Source: Bacteroidales bacterium UBA7569 (GTDB lineage: Bacteria; Bacteroidota; Bacteroidia; Bacteroidales; Paludibacteraceae). Taken from it: a stretch of 64,000 bases of DNA. Shown here in pieces: positions 44,709 to 52,308 of this stretch. A program made the position numbers and the translations under genes. Location of the stretch: the NCBI GenBank assembly GCA_002477945.1, contig DLLF01000002.1, positions 202,357 through 266,356 on the forward strand, written 5' to 3'. Within the stretch, counting starts at the first letter, position 1; every line of letters begins with the position of its first letter. The notes under the pieces were generated by a model. That model was given only the letters and a program-made list of their open reading frames with translations, did not search any database and was not told the DNA's origin.

Positions 44709-45968
44709 CTATAGCATAATTTTCACCATTTCTATTCGGTTCTCTGCTATTTTCAGGCACTTCATTTTATATCCGCCCGCCTCTATGGTTTCGTTCACCT
44801 TCGGAAATCCTCCCGTTTCCTCCAAAATAAGCCCCGCCAATGTATCATAACTCTCCGACTCCGGCATGTGCAGACCGAACTTCTCGTTCAGTTCCTCCAC
44901 TTCCCATCGGGCGGATACCAATAGTTCTTTTTCGCTCAGACGTTTCGCCACATATTCTTGCGTATCGTGTTCGTCCTCTATCTCGCCCACTATCTCCTCC
45001 ATCAGGTCTTCCAGGGTCACAATACCCGCCGTACCGCCGAATTCGTCCACCACTACTGCAATCGACCGCTTCTGCTGCATGAATGTCGTCATCAGTTTCT
45101 GCGCCGCCATGTTCTCAGGAACAAAAGGCATCGTCTTGATATGCTCGTGCCATGTCTCCTGGTGTTCGAACATCTCAAGGCAGTGAATATATCCGGTAAT
45201 GTTGTCAATATCCCCTTTGTAGATAGGTATCTTGGAAAATCCGGATTCCTGAAAAGTCGCTATGAGCGTATGTATGTCTGTGTTGTAAGGCAGTGCCACC
45301 ACTTCCGTACGGGGCACGTAGCAATCGCGTATCTTCACCGAAGAAAAGTCCAATGCATTCTGCAGAATGTGTATCTCGTTCTCCGACGGAGCATCTTCGT
45401 CCTCCGAAGTCGCCGCCATGCTTTCCTGCACCAAATAGTGAAGATCGGCACGGGAAAAGGTAACATCATCATTGCCCATCTTGATATTCTCTCCTGTGAT
45501 GCGGAGCAGCAGTTTCGAAAGAACGGTGCAAAACCATGCTACGGGATAGAGCAGTATATAGATAAGGAAAAGGAACAGACTCATGCTCGAAAGCCAGCCG
45601 TTCGGATTGCCGCGCATGATGGTTTTGGGAAGGTATTCACCGAAGAACAATACAATAAGTGTCGCCACAAGCGAAACCGCCAGCGATATGAGGGCACCGC
45701 TCCGCATAAACGAAAACACAGGCGTGAGCAGAGTGTTCATCTGAATGGAGAACACCACCAGAACGATGTTGTTTCCGACTAACATTGTGGTGATGTATTG
45801 CTGGGGGTGTTTGTAGAAATAACTCACAATGCGTCCGGTCAGACCGCTCTCTTCTTTTTCAATCTCGAACTTCAGTTTGTTGGCAGAAACAAAGGCAATC
45901 TCCATACCGGAAAAAAATGCCGACAGGAGCAGAGCAATCAGTATGGTAACAAGTACACTCGCAGACAT
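44709..45968 (-). CDS. CorC/HlyC (CNNM)-family membrane protein with CBS domains
   Basis: The 419-residue protein has an N-terminal DUF21/CNNM membrane domain with three or four helices (1-150, including FFGEYLPKTIMRGN), a pair of CBS domains (~205-325, with VPRTEVVALP and VVVDEFGGTAGIVTLEDLMEEIVGEI in part) and a C-terminal CorC/HlyC domain (~345-419). Members are linked to Mg2+ or Co2+ export; the gliding-associated GldE is a related form. The 5' region contains an 11-bp array in reverse orientation. Confidence 0.88.
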   Translation of the reverse strand: MSASVLVTILIALLLSAFFSGMEIAFVSANKLKFEIEKEESGLTGRIVSYFYKHPQQYITTMLVGNNIVLVVFSIQMNTLLTPVFSFMRSGALISLAVSLVATLIVLFFGEYLPKTIMRGNPNGWLSSMSLFLFLIYILLYPVAWFCTVLSKLLLRITGENIKMGNDDVTFSRADLHYLVQESMAATSEDEDAPSENEIHILQNALDFSSVKIRDCYVPRTEVVALPYNTDIHTLIATFQESGFSKIPIYKGDIDNITGYIHCLEMFEHQETWHEHIKTMPFVPENMAAQKLMTTFMQQKRSIAVVVDEFGGTAGIVTLEDLMEEIVGEIEDEHDTQEYVAKRLSEKELLVSARWEVEELNEKFGLHMPESESYDTLAGLILEETGGFPKVNETIEAGGYKMKCLKIAENRIEMVKIML

Positions 45969-46050
45969 AGCGTGTTATGGTTTATATTCGTGATTTGGTC
46001 AATGTGGATTGCAGTTAAGTTCCGTTTCCTCGGCGTAGCCGCTCTCTGCC

Positions 46051-46112
46051 CGTTCACATCAGCAGACCTCAAGCCGACCTGGACGAGACCTGGACGAGAG
46101 ATTAACAGCACC
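46051..46112 (+). repeat. 11-bp array F (3-4 units)
   Basis: CGTTCACATCA (weak), GCAGACCTCAA, GCCGACCTGGA and CGAGACCTGGA, then CGAGAGATTAACAGC. Opposite in direction to the corC-type gene, 80 bp upstream of it. Confidence 0.75.
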
Positions 46113-46118
46113 TGAGTC

Positions 46119-46358
46119 CTACATCATATAGGGCAAAGGCAGCAAGAAGCCCGTTTCAGTCCTGTCCTCCGCCAAGTGCCACAGCAATGCAATCTTCTTA
46201 TCCTCTTTATATCGAATTTGGCATGGTATCTTTTTAGCAAGCAAAGGTAAACATATTTCCTCGCTCTCGCAATAATATATGCCGTCTTTCCGGGAAATCG
46301 CATCAAAATGAATATACACCGTACCATAGCAACAAACCATATCAAAACGATGTGGCAT
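46119..46358 (-). CDS. Possible small protein, 79 residues, unrecognised
   Basis: An ATG-started frame with codon use similar to nearby genes (mixed GAG/GAA, AAG, TTG, GCG). It has several Cys and Tyr residues (DGIYYCESEEICLPLLAKK) and no recognised motif. A TACCTTTG-like box lies inside it (46241-46248), which could instead mark a promoter for the corC-type gene and argue that the frame is not translated. I give it as possible only. Confidence 0.35.
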   Translation of the reverse strand: MPHRFDMVCCYGTVYIHFDAISRKDGIYYCESEEICLPLLAKKIPCQIRYKEDKKIALLWHLAEDRTETGFLLPLPYMM

Positions 46359-46393
46359 AGATGTGGCATCGTAATTACAATTCTACCAAGAGA

Positions 46394-46588
46394 CCACTCA
46401 TTCGCCCCATTAGTCCAATCCTACCCATTCCAAATCTTTCCCATTGGACTCATTCGTCCCAGCCGACCCATTCTCCCATAACACAGTATCGGATAACTTA
46501 GAACGTCTCGAACTACTAGGATTTCTATAATCACCCCGCCCCAACCTTTCCTATTTGTCCCATTCGCCCCAGCCAGCCCATTCCCATA
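46394..46588 (-). repeat. Two blocks of 9-bp periodic repeats
   Basis: On the minus strand, 46394-46480 and 46533-46588 read as degenerate 9-bp units near GAATGGGAC (for example GAATGGGTC, GGCTGGGAC, GAATGAGTC, CAATGGGAA). The stretch 46359-46749 otherwise holds two copies of a ~40-bp module. Confidence 0.65.
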
Positions 46589-46649
46589 CAACACAAAGTC
46601 TTCCCGCCACGATCCTCCTAAAAACTCTCGATAAACTGGAACGTCTATC
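46491..46649 (-). repeat. Two copies of a ~40-bp dispersed module
   Basis: Minus-strand copies at 46611-46649 (GATAGACGTTCCAGTTTATC then GAGAGTTTTTAGGAGGATC) and 46491-46526 (diverged, TAGTAGTTCGAGACGTTCTA). A third copy is at 52214-52256 (+). Confidence 0.6.
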
Positions 46650-46749
46650 AAAAAACACCTCTTAGCAACATCAATCCATCAACTACCGACTTATCCAAAA
46701 GCACCAAGCAGGACATGGTGCAAGATGAACGAAACGCACAGAGCAAATC

Positions 46750-46788
46750 AAAAACAAAAAGAGCCGTTCCTCCACAAGGAACGACCCT
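46750..46788 (-). terminator. Terminator of infC-rpmI-rplT
   Basis: On the minus strand CGTTCCT, loop TGTGG, AGGAACG, then GCTCTTTTTGTTTTT. It lies ~40 bp after rplT. Confidence 0.8.
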
Positions 46789-46826
46789 TCTGTAACTTAC
46801 TGCACTGCGCAGTTCTTCGCCTTCGC

Positions 46827-47177
46827 TTAGGAGTTCTTGGCTTTTGCCACGATAGCCTTGAAGGCTTCGGGTTGGTTCATTGCCAAATCTGCCAGCACCT
46901 TACGGTTGATGACGATACCTGCCTTATGGAGTGCTCCCATCAACTGGCTGTAGGACATACCCTCCAAGCGGGCGGCTGCGTTGATACGCTGAATCCACAA
47001 GGCGCGGAAACTGCGCTTCTTGTTCTTACGGTCACGGTAAGCATATTGCAAACCCTTCTCCCATGTATTTTTGGCTACCGTCCATACATTACGGCGACCA
47101 CCAAAGTTGCCTCTCGTGAGGCTTAGAATCTTTTTACGACGGTTGCGTGAAGCAACGTGGTTTACTGATCTTGGCAT
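46827..47177 (-). CDS. rplT: 50S ribosomal protein L20
   Basis: The 116-residue basic protein is typical of L20, an early 50S assembly factor: MPRSVNHVASRNRRKKILS at the start, RNVWTVAKNTWEKGLQYAYRDRKNKKR (seen in parts) and INAAARLEGMSYSQLM. Last gene of the IF3 operon, 77 bp after rpmI. Confidence 0.97.
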   Translation of the reverse strand: MPRSVNHVASRNRRKKILSLTRGNFGGRRNVWTVAKNTWEKGLQYAYRDRKNKKRSFRALWIQRINAAARLEGMSYSQLMGALHKAGIVINRKVLADLAMNQPEAFKAIVAKAKNS

Positions 47178-47254
47178 AATTCTTTTGTTTTTGAATGGCA
47201 GCGTTGCTTATCACGGCAAACTTTCTGCTGGTCATCCTGTTAATAATTTGATTG

Positions 47255-47452
47255 TTATCTGAGCAGAAGCATTTCACGTACCGACTTCATGTTGGTGGTA
47301 TCCACCATGCTTACATGGGTCAGGTTTCTCTTTTGTTTCTTTGTCTTCTTGGTCAGAATGTGACTCTTGAAAGCGTGTTTACGCTTGATCTTACCGGTTC
47401 CGGTAAGGGCAAACCTCTTTTTGGCACCGGAATTAGTCTTTGTCTTTGGCAT
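47255..47452 (-). CDS. rpmI: 50S ribosomal protein L35
   Basis: The 65-residue basic protein has the L35 signature MPKTKTNSGAKKRFALTGTG and ILTKKTKKQKRNL. It lies between infC and rplT, the classical order. Confidence 0.97.
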   Translation of the reverse strand: MPKTKTNSGAKKRFALTGTGKIKRKHAFKSHILTKKTKKQKRNLTHVSMVDTTNMKSVREMLLLR

Positions 47453-47535
47453 TGTACTTATTGTTTAGTTATTTATTCTGTACAACCTCCTGCCTTCGGC
47501 TCATCTTCATGAGTCCGGCGTTCGGTTGTGTTGTC

Positions 47536-48096
47536 TCATTTCTTCGGAGCAATGTTCACTATCATGCGCTTGCCTTCCAACTTCGGCAACTGCTCCACCC
47601 TGCCATAGTCCTCCAAGTCGTTGGCGAAACGCGCAAGCAACAACTCTCCCTGCTCCTTGAACAAGATGGAACGTCCCTTGAAGAATACGTACGCCTTCAC
47701 CTTGTTGCCTTCTTTCAGAAACTCCTGGGCGTGTTTCAACTTGAAGTTGTAGTCATGCTCGTCGGTTTGCGGACCGAACCGTATCTCCTTGATAACCACC
47801 TTTGCTGATTTGGCTTTCTGTTCCTTCTCACGTTTCTTCTGGTGATACAGGAACTTCTGATAGTCTATTATCTTGCATACGGGCGGTACCGCAGTGGGGG
47901 AAATTTCTACCAAGTCCAGGTTCTGCTCGTCGGCAATGCGCATCGCCTCTGCAAAAGAATAGATGCCTTGCTCCACATTGTCGCCTACCAGGCGGACTTC
48001 TTTTACACCCTTTATCGCGTCGTTGATGCGATTAGGTAACTCCTTAACCACGCGCCCTCTCTTCTGATTGGCGCCCTGTTGCTGCAGGTTTGCGAT
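47536..48096 (-). CDS. infC: Translation initiation factor IF-3, probable ATC start
   Basis: The product has the N-domain (VKELPNRINDAIKGVKEVRL), the linker (YHQKKREKEQKAKSA) and the C-domain (KEIRFGPQTDEHDYNFKL, later KGRSILFKEQGELLLARF) of IF-3. No ATG exists upstream of the conserved part. The first standard alternative is GTG at 48049-48051, with a weak ribosome site. Farther up, TAAGGAGG stands 9 nt before an ATC at 48094-48096 in the same frame, giving 186 residues. IF-3 genes of other bacteria are known to use AUU or AUC, which lets IF-3 repress its own translation. I therefore choose ATC. Confidence 0.88.
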   Translation of the reverse strand: MANLQQQGANQKRGRVVKELPNRINDAIKGVKEVRLVGDNVEQGIYSFAEAMRIADEQNLDLVEISPTAVPPVCKIIDYQKFLYHQKKREKEQKAKSAKVVIKEIRFGPQTDEHDYNFKLKHAQEFLKEGNKVKAYVFFKGRSILFKEQGELLLARFANDLEDYGRVEQLPKLEGKRMIVNIAPKK

Positions 48097-48114
48097 AGTT
48101 TGTTTCCTCCTTAA
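48094..48114 (-). promoter_or_regulatory. infC ribosome-binding site and ATC start
   Basis: On the minus strand AAGGAGG, AAACAAACT, ATC. The strong Shine-Dalgarno is rare in this window, where most genes have none visible. Confidence 0.7.
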
Positions 48115-48196
48115 TTAGTTAATGTCTCAATATACTATTTCTCTGTACGTTAGGTTCTGCCGTTACGGAGCGTTTTCCGTGAGAGAAATCAGCGTG

Positions 48197-48226
48197 CAAA
48201 GGTACGCTTTATTTTTTATCCGGCAA
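48197..48226 (-). promoter_or_regulatory. infC operon promoter
   Basis: On the minus strand TTG (48224-48226), 19 bp, TACCTTTG (48197-48204), giving a leader of ~95 nt. Confidence 0.65.
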
Positions 48227-48264
48227 AGTGTTTGACGGAAAAATGTTTTTTTTCTGATACGGGC

Positions 48265-48295
48265 TTGTGGGGGCGGTTAAATAACCGTATCTTTG
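48265..48295 (+). promoter_or_regulatory. Promoter of the OB-fold lipoprotein gene
   Basis: TTG (48265-48267), 20 bp, TATCTTTG (48288-48295), divergent from the infC promoter. The leader is about 105 nt. Confidence 0.65.
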
Positions 48296-48409
48296 TGGCA
48301 GTCTTACGAAAGGAATGTACAAAACGGGGATACACGAAACGAGGGTGAGTGGGACAGCCTTGCGAAACGATCTTAAATCAAACTATTTATAAACTCAAAA
48401 CTCAACAAC

Positions 48410-49675
48410 ATGAAACTGAACAAAGTATTTTCAGCACTTCTGCTGACGGCGGCAACCGCACTGGCATTCACCGCTTGTGACTCGAACATTCCTGAGAATC
48501 CGAACAACAAGCCCGGCGGACAGGATACGACCGGGACCAACCCCAACCCCACTCCCCTCGGCGACACGCTGACGGTGGCAGACCTTCTCCAAATGAAAGA
48601 GAACAACACGCTTCCGGAGAAAGACAAAGGCACAACGCAGTACTATGTAAAGGGATACATTGTGGGATACTATGAATTCATTGAGGCAGAGAAGAAGTCG
48701 ACATTCAACATCGGTACTACTACCACCATAAACACCAATGTTCTTATTGCTGACGATCCCGAGTGTACAGACACATACAAAGTGGCGGCGGTGAAGTTGG
48801 CGACAGGTTCTCTCTTCCAGGACGCCCTCAACTTGGCAGACCATCCCGAGAACTTGAAGAAAGCAGTCAAACTGCACGGTATTGTGGAAGAATACTGCGG
48901 AGTAGGCGGTGTCGTTGGTATTGACGAAGCATACATCGACGGCAAGAAAGTGACCTCCGGTATAGACGGAAGCAACATCGACTATCAGGACGGCGAGTTG
49001 TCGGTTACCGAGTTACTGGCCAAGGACGATGTCAATGCACTTCCTGCTGACGGCAAGACAGAGAGTGCAGAATACAGCGTTCGCGGCATCGTAAGCAGAG
49101 TGCAAGAAGTTAGCCTCAGTTATGGGAATGCCAAATTCTATATCACAGACGGAGAAAAAGAATTCTATTGTTTCCAAATCAAGGGCGTTGGCGGAGCGAA
49201 ACTTGTCAGCAGCGAACAAGTGAAGAAAGGTGATATAGTAACCGTAAAGGGCAAGGTGATTAACTATAACAAGACTCTCGAAATCAAGAACGGTGAGATT
49301 GTACGTACCACCAACACATTCGATCCGAATACTGAAATAAAGATAGATACTATTACCGTAAGCAAGGCACTTGAGTTGGGTGCCGCGCTTAAGCAAGGAG
49401 AATCCACTCCCGTACAATACAAGATCGTGGGTGCTGTTGTCGAGAATGTAGAAGAGGCAAGTACACAATATGGCAACCTGACATTCTCCATCAAGGATGA
49501 GTCCACCACTGAGACCATTTATTGCTATAGACTTAAGTACGTGGATAACAAGTCTTATACCACCACTGACCATGCTTTTGCTAAAGGTGATGTTGTGTCG
49601 ATCATTGCACAGATCAAAAACTATAACGGAAAGATTCAATTGGCTGCCGGTTATGTGAGCGAACATATCTACTAA
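48410..49675 (+). CDS. Lipoprotein with three tandem OB-fold-like modules
   Basis: The 421-residue protein has a lipoprotein signal ending at Cys23 (ALAFTAC), then a Pro/Asn/Gly-rich linker. Three modules follow. The first (~50-180, YYVKGYIVGYYEF and NVLIADDPECT) is like DUF6359/OB-fold lipoproteins of Bacteroidales. The second (~200-300) and third (~310-421) share the pattern Y-x-V-x-G-x-V, YGN-x-x-F-x-I-x-D and GD-x-V-x-x-x-x-x-x-x-NYN (AEYSVRGIVSRVQEVS with VQYKIVGAVVENVEEAS). It is probably on the cell surface or in the periplasm. Ligand unknown. Monocistronic. Confidence 0.8.
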   Translation: MKLNKVFSALLLTAATALAFTACDSNIPENPNNKPGGQDTTGTNPNPTPLGDTLTVADLLQMKENNTLPEKDKGTTQYYVKGYIVGYYEFIEAEKKSTFNIGTTTTINTNVLIADDPECTDTYKVAAVKLATGSLFQDALNLADHPENLKKAVKLHGIVEEYCGVGGVVGIDEAYIDGKKVTSGIDGSNIDYQDGELSVTELLAKDDVNALPADGKTESAEYSVRGIVSRVQEVSLSYGNAKFYITDGEKEFYCFQIKGVGGAKLVSSEQVKKGDIVTVKGKVINYNKTLEIKNGEIVRTTNTFDPNTEIKIDTITVSKALELGAALKQGESTPVQYKIVGAVVENVEEASTQYGNLTFSIKDESTTETIYCYRLKYVDNKSYTTTDHAFAKGDVVSIIAQIKNYNGKIQLAAGYVSEHIY

Positions 49676-49707
49676 CCGGTTCGTGCAAACAAAGTATTGA
49701 ATGTAAC

Positions 49708-49745
49708 AAAAGGAGGACATCGGAAGATGTTCTCCTTTTGTTTTT
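49708..49745 (+). terminator. Terminator after the OB-fold lipoprotein gene
   Basis: AAAAGGAGGACATC, loop GGAA, GATGTTCTCCTTTT, then TTTTT. Its end overlaps the -33 element of the next promoter. Confidence 0.85.
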
Positions 49746-49768
49746 ACGGAGGATATGTGCTATCTTTG
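49738..49768 (+). promoter_or_regulatory. Promoter of the nitroreductase gene
   Basis: TTG (49738-49740), 20 bp, TATCTTTG (49761-49768). The leader to the ATG at 49949 is ~175 nt. Confidence 0.65.
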
Positions 49769-49774
49769 CGACAA

Positions 49775-49940
49775 CAAACAATGCGGAAGCGGACAACAAA
49801 CCGTGCGGAAGCGGAAGGCAGGTGCTGCAATAAGAGAAAACCGAAAGAACAGCCGCAGGAAACAAAAAGAACAACTGCAGGAGACAGAGAGAACATCTGC
49901 AGAAAGCAGACGCACCAAAGACAGATTACAAACACAACAT
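49775..49940 (+). repeat. Purine-rich leader with short direct repeats
   Basis: GTGCGGAAGCGGA/ATGCGGAAGCGGA occurs twice (near 49790 and 49810) and a CTGCAG(GA)-type unit of ~23 bp is repeated about three times (49850-49910). The frame is open here but the nitroreductase family begins at 49949. Confidence 0.5.
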
Positions 49941-49948
49941 CTACAGAT

Positions 49949-50683
49949 ATGAACTATGCAAACAGACGAACGATTCGTCGCTATACCGAACAAGATGTGC
50001 CTCAGGAATTGCTAAAAGAGATGCTGGCTCTGGCTTCGCGTGCGTCAAACACAGGGAACATGCAGACATACAGCGTGGTCGTTACGCGCGACAAAGCACT
50101 CAAAGAACAACTCGCTCCTGCGCATTTCCGCCAACCGATGGTAACAGAGGCACCGGTGGTACTCACATTCTGCGTGGACTACAACCGCTTTTCCAAATGG
50201 TGCGAGCAGCGTGAGGCGGAACCCGGCTTTGACAATTTCCAGTCGTTTACAGGGGCGGCGATAGACACGGCGCTCTTTGCGCAGACCTTTGCCAACATAG
50301 CGGAAGAACACGGGCTCGGCTTGTGCTATTTGGGGACAACCACCTACAATGCGGCGGATATTATCCGAGTGCTGCACCTACCGAAACGCGTGGTGCCTCT
50401 GTGTACCATCACACTGGGTTATCCTGCCGAGATGCCCGAACAGCAAGACCGACTACCGATTGACTCCATCCTGCACAAGGAGACTTACCACGATTATGCC
50501 GAAGCGGACATAGACCGTGCCTATCGGGAAAAAGAGGCATTGCCTTCGTCCGCCGGATTCATTGCCGAGAACAAGAAAAAGACATTGGCGCAAGTGTTTG
50601 CCGAGGTCCGCTATCCCAAGGCAGGGAACGAGCAATCGTCGGAGAAATTCCTGCAAGTACTGCGCGAGCAGTTGTTTCTATGA
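49949..50683 (+). CDS. NAD(P)H nitroreductase-family flavoprotein
   Basis: The 244-residue protein resembles the NfsA/FRP-like nitroreductase group, which bind FMN and reduce nitro compounds or flavins. The opening NRRTIRRYTEQDVPQELLKEML, the SRASNTGNMQTYSVVV motif (FMN binding, ~32-48) and GLGLCYLGTTTYN (~125-140) fit. The natural substrate is unknown. A 4-base ATGA overlap couples it to the permease gene. The frame is open upstream but the family start is MNYANRRT. Confidence 0.85.
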   Translation: MNYANRRTIRRYTEQDVPQELLKEMLALASRASNTGNMQTYSVVVTRDKALKEQLAPAHFRQPMVTEAPVVLTFCVDYNRFSKWCEQREAEPGFDNFQSFTGAAIDTALFAQTFANIAEEHGLGLCYLGTTTYNAADIIRVLHLPKRVVPLCTITLGYPAEMPEQQDRLPIDSILHKETYHDYAEADIDRAYREKEALPSSAGFIAENKKKTLAQVFAEVRYPKAGNEQSSEKFLQVLREQLFL

Positions 50684-51648
50684 AACGCAAGACGGGATTG
50701 TATATTGCCCTCCTGACAGGGTTGGTATTGTTCTTCGTACTCGACTTGTGCGTGGGAGCCGTGCACCTTTCGCCGCTCCGGTTGTTGCACAATGACAACC
50801 CCGTCTATCAGCAGATACTGCTTAATTTCCGTTTGCCGAAGGCACTGACTGCGGTAGTGGCGGGTGTATCGCTTTCGATAGCGGGATTGGTGATGCAGAC
50901 TCTTTTCCGCAACCCGCTGGCAGGACCTTATGTGCTTGGCGTGAGTTCGGGAGCCACGTTGGGCGTGGCGACAGTGGTCCTGTGCGGCACATTGGCAGGT
51001 TTTGCAGCAAGCAGTTGGCTCATAGCGGCAGCCGCCATAGCCGGTGCGGTGCTGGTGTTGCTGGCGGTTTTGGCGGTATCGTGGCGGATAGAGAGTACCG
51101 TGTCGCTTCTTATAGTGGGTATGATGTTCGGGAGCATAGCCGGTGCATTGGTGAACCTGATGCAGAACTTCGCCAATCCGGATTCGCTCAAACTCTTTGT
51201 GGTATGGACGTTGGGCAGTCTCAGTTCGGCGGGATGGGCGGAAATGAAAGTGCTTCTGCCTGTTTTCGCAGCAGGATTGGCGTGTGCCGTGTGTCTGATA
51301 AAACCTCTAAACGGACTGCTCTTGGGTGAGCAATATGCTCAAGGGTTGGGTATCCCGTTGCAGCGTATACGCGGTCTGATCGTTCTGACAACGGCTCTGC
51401 TGGCAGGCGGAGTCACCGCTTTCTGCGGTCCGATTGCCTTTGTAGGCGTGGCGGTGCCTTTCATGGCACGGGGGCTTTTCCGCACAAGCAACCACCGAAC
51501 GACCTTACCCGCCGCAGCATTGATCGGTGCCGACCTGCTTTTAGTGTGCGACATTATCGCCAACCTCTTTACCTATCCCCTGCCGATATCCACCGTGTCG
51601 GCTCTGTTTGGCGCACCCGTTGTGATTTATATCATGGTGAGGAGGTGA
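50680..51648 (+). CDS. FecCD-family ABC transporter permease (iron/B12 type), orphan
   Basis: The 322-residue permease has about nine or ten membrane helices and FecCD/BtuC motifs: LRLPKAL-like NFRLPKALTAVVAG (~50), MQTLFRNPLAGPYVLGVSSGA (seen in part, ~72), and FCGPIAFVGVAVPFMAR (~245). It should move iron-siderophore, heme or cobamide across the inner membrane with an ATPase partner and a binding protein. Neither gene is adjacent: a nitroreductase precedes it and ~600 bp of repeats follow. It overlaps the upstream gene by 4 bp. Confidence 0.88.
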   Translation: MKRKTGLYIALLTGLVLFFVLDLCVGAVHLSPLRLLHNDNPVYQQILLNFRLPKALTAVVAGVSLSIAGLVMQTLFRNPLAGPYVLGVSSGATLGVATVVLCGTLAGFAASSWLIAAAAIAGAVLVLLAVLAVSWRIESTVSLLIVGMMFGSIAGALVNLMQNFANPDSLKLFVVWTLGSLSSAGWAEMKVLLPVFAAGLACAVCLIKPLNGLLLGEQYAQGLGIPLQRIRGLIVLTTALLAGGVTAFCGPIAFVGVAVPFMARGLFRTSNHRTTLPAAALIGADLLLVCDIIANLFTYPLPISTVSALFGAPVVIYIMVRR

Positions 51649-51654
51649 GACGGT

Positions 51655-52210
51655 TGCCGTACGGTGCCACCACAGGTCTCCGTCAATGACCGTATAATTG
51701 ACTGTAAAAAAGCATATCGTTACTCCTTGTTCTCCGCTAATTGCCGTATAATATACCGTTAATTTGCTCCATTAAAGCCCATCAAAGTGCCATGAAAGGC
51801 GTTATCGGGATTAGAAGTCTCCGTTAATTGCCGTCAATGAGCCGTTAATTCTTGCTCCATTAAATGCCATCAAAGCCACTATATGGTCAGGGGTTCTCCG
51901 TTAATTGCCGTATAATTAGCCGTTAATTTTCTACGCCAAGAACTTCTTTTATCTCCATTAAAGCCCATCAAAGTGCCATGAAAAACAGCGGACGAGGCGG
52001 ACGCGTCCCCGGTGAGACTCCGCTAATTACTACTTTCTTCTCCGACAATTGCCGTATAATTGACTGTAAAAAAGCATATCGTTACTCCTTGTTCTCCGTT
52101 AATTGCCGTCAATTGTCCGTTAATTCTTGCTCCATTAAATGCCATTAAAACCACTATATGGTCAGAGGGGCTCCGTTAATTGCCGACAATGAACCTGTCA
52201 AGGGAGAATT
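51655..52210. repeat. Mosaic of direct repeats (CCGTTAATTGCCGT family)
   Basis: No gene lies in 51649-52276. Phrases such as CTCCGTTAATTGCCGT, CCGTTAATTCTTGCTCCATT and CCATTAAAGCCCATCAAAG recur. A longer block starting CGTATAATTGACTGTAAAAA occurs at 51691 and 52053 (362 bp apart), and one ending in CCACTATATGGTCAG occurs near 51876 and 52151. Confidence 0.8.
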
Positions 52211-52213
52211 TAT

Positions 52214-52256
52214 GATAGACATCCGAGTAGTTCGAGAAGTTTTAGGAGGTGAGATG
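52214..52256 (+). repeat. ~40-bp dispersed module, third copy
   Basis: GATAGACATCCGAGTAGTTC then GAGAAGTTTTAGGAGG. It matches the minus-strand copies at 46491-46649 and sits next to 11-bp array G. Confidence 0.65.
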
Positions 52257-52308
52257 GTTTATTCTTGTTCTCTCGATCAGTGGTCGATGGGGTCTCGTTG
52301 AGGGGTCG
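52256..52308 (-). repeat. 11-bp array G (3 units), overlapping the ispE end
   Basis: On the minus strand CGACCCCTCAA, CGAGACCCCAT and CGACCACTGAT, then CGAGAGAACAAGAATAAACC. The units encode the last ~9 residues of IspE. Confidence 0.8.

Noticed and set aside
46421..46651. 76-residue minus-strand frame
   Set aside because: It is a read-through of the 9-bp repeat blocks, giving a repetitive Gly/Arg/Met pattern.
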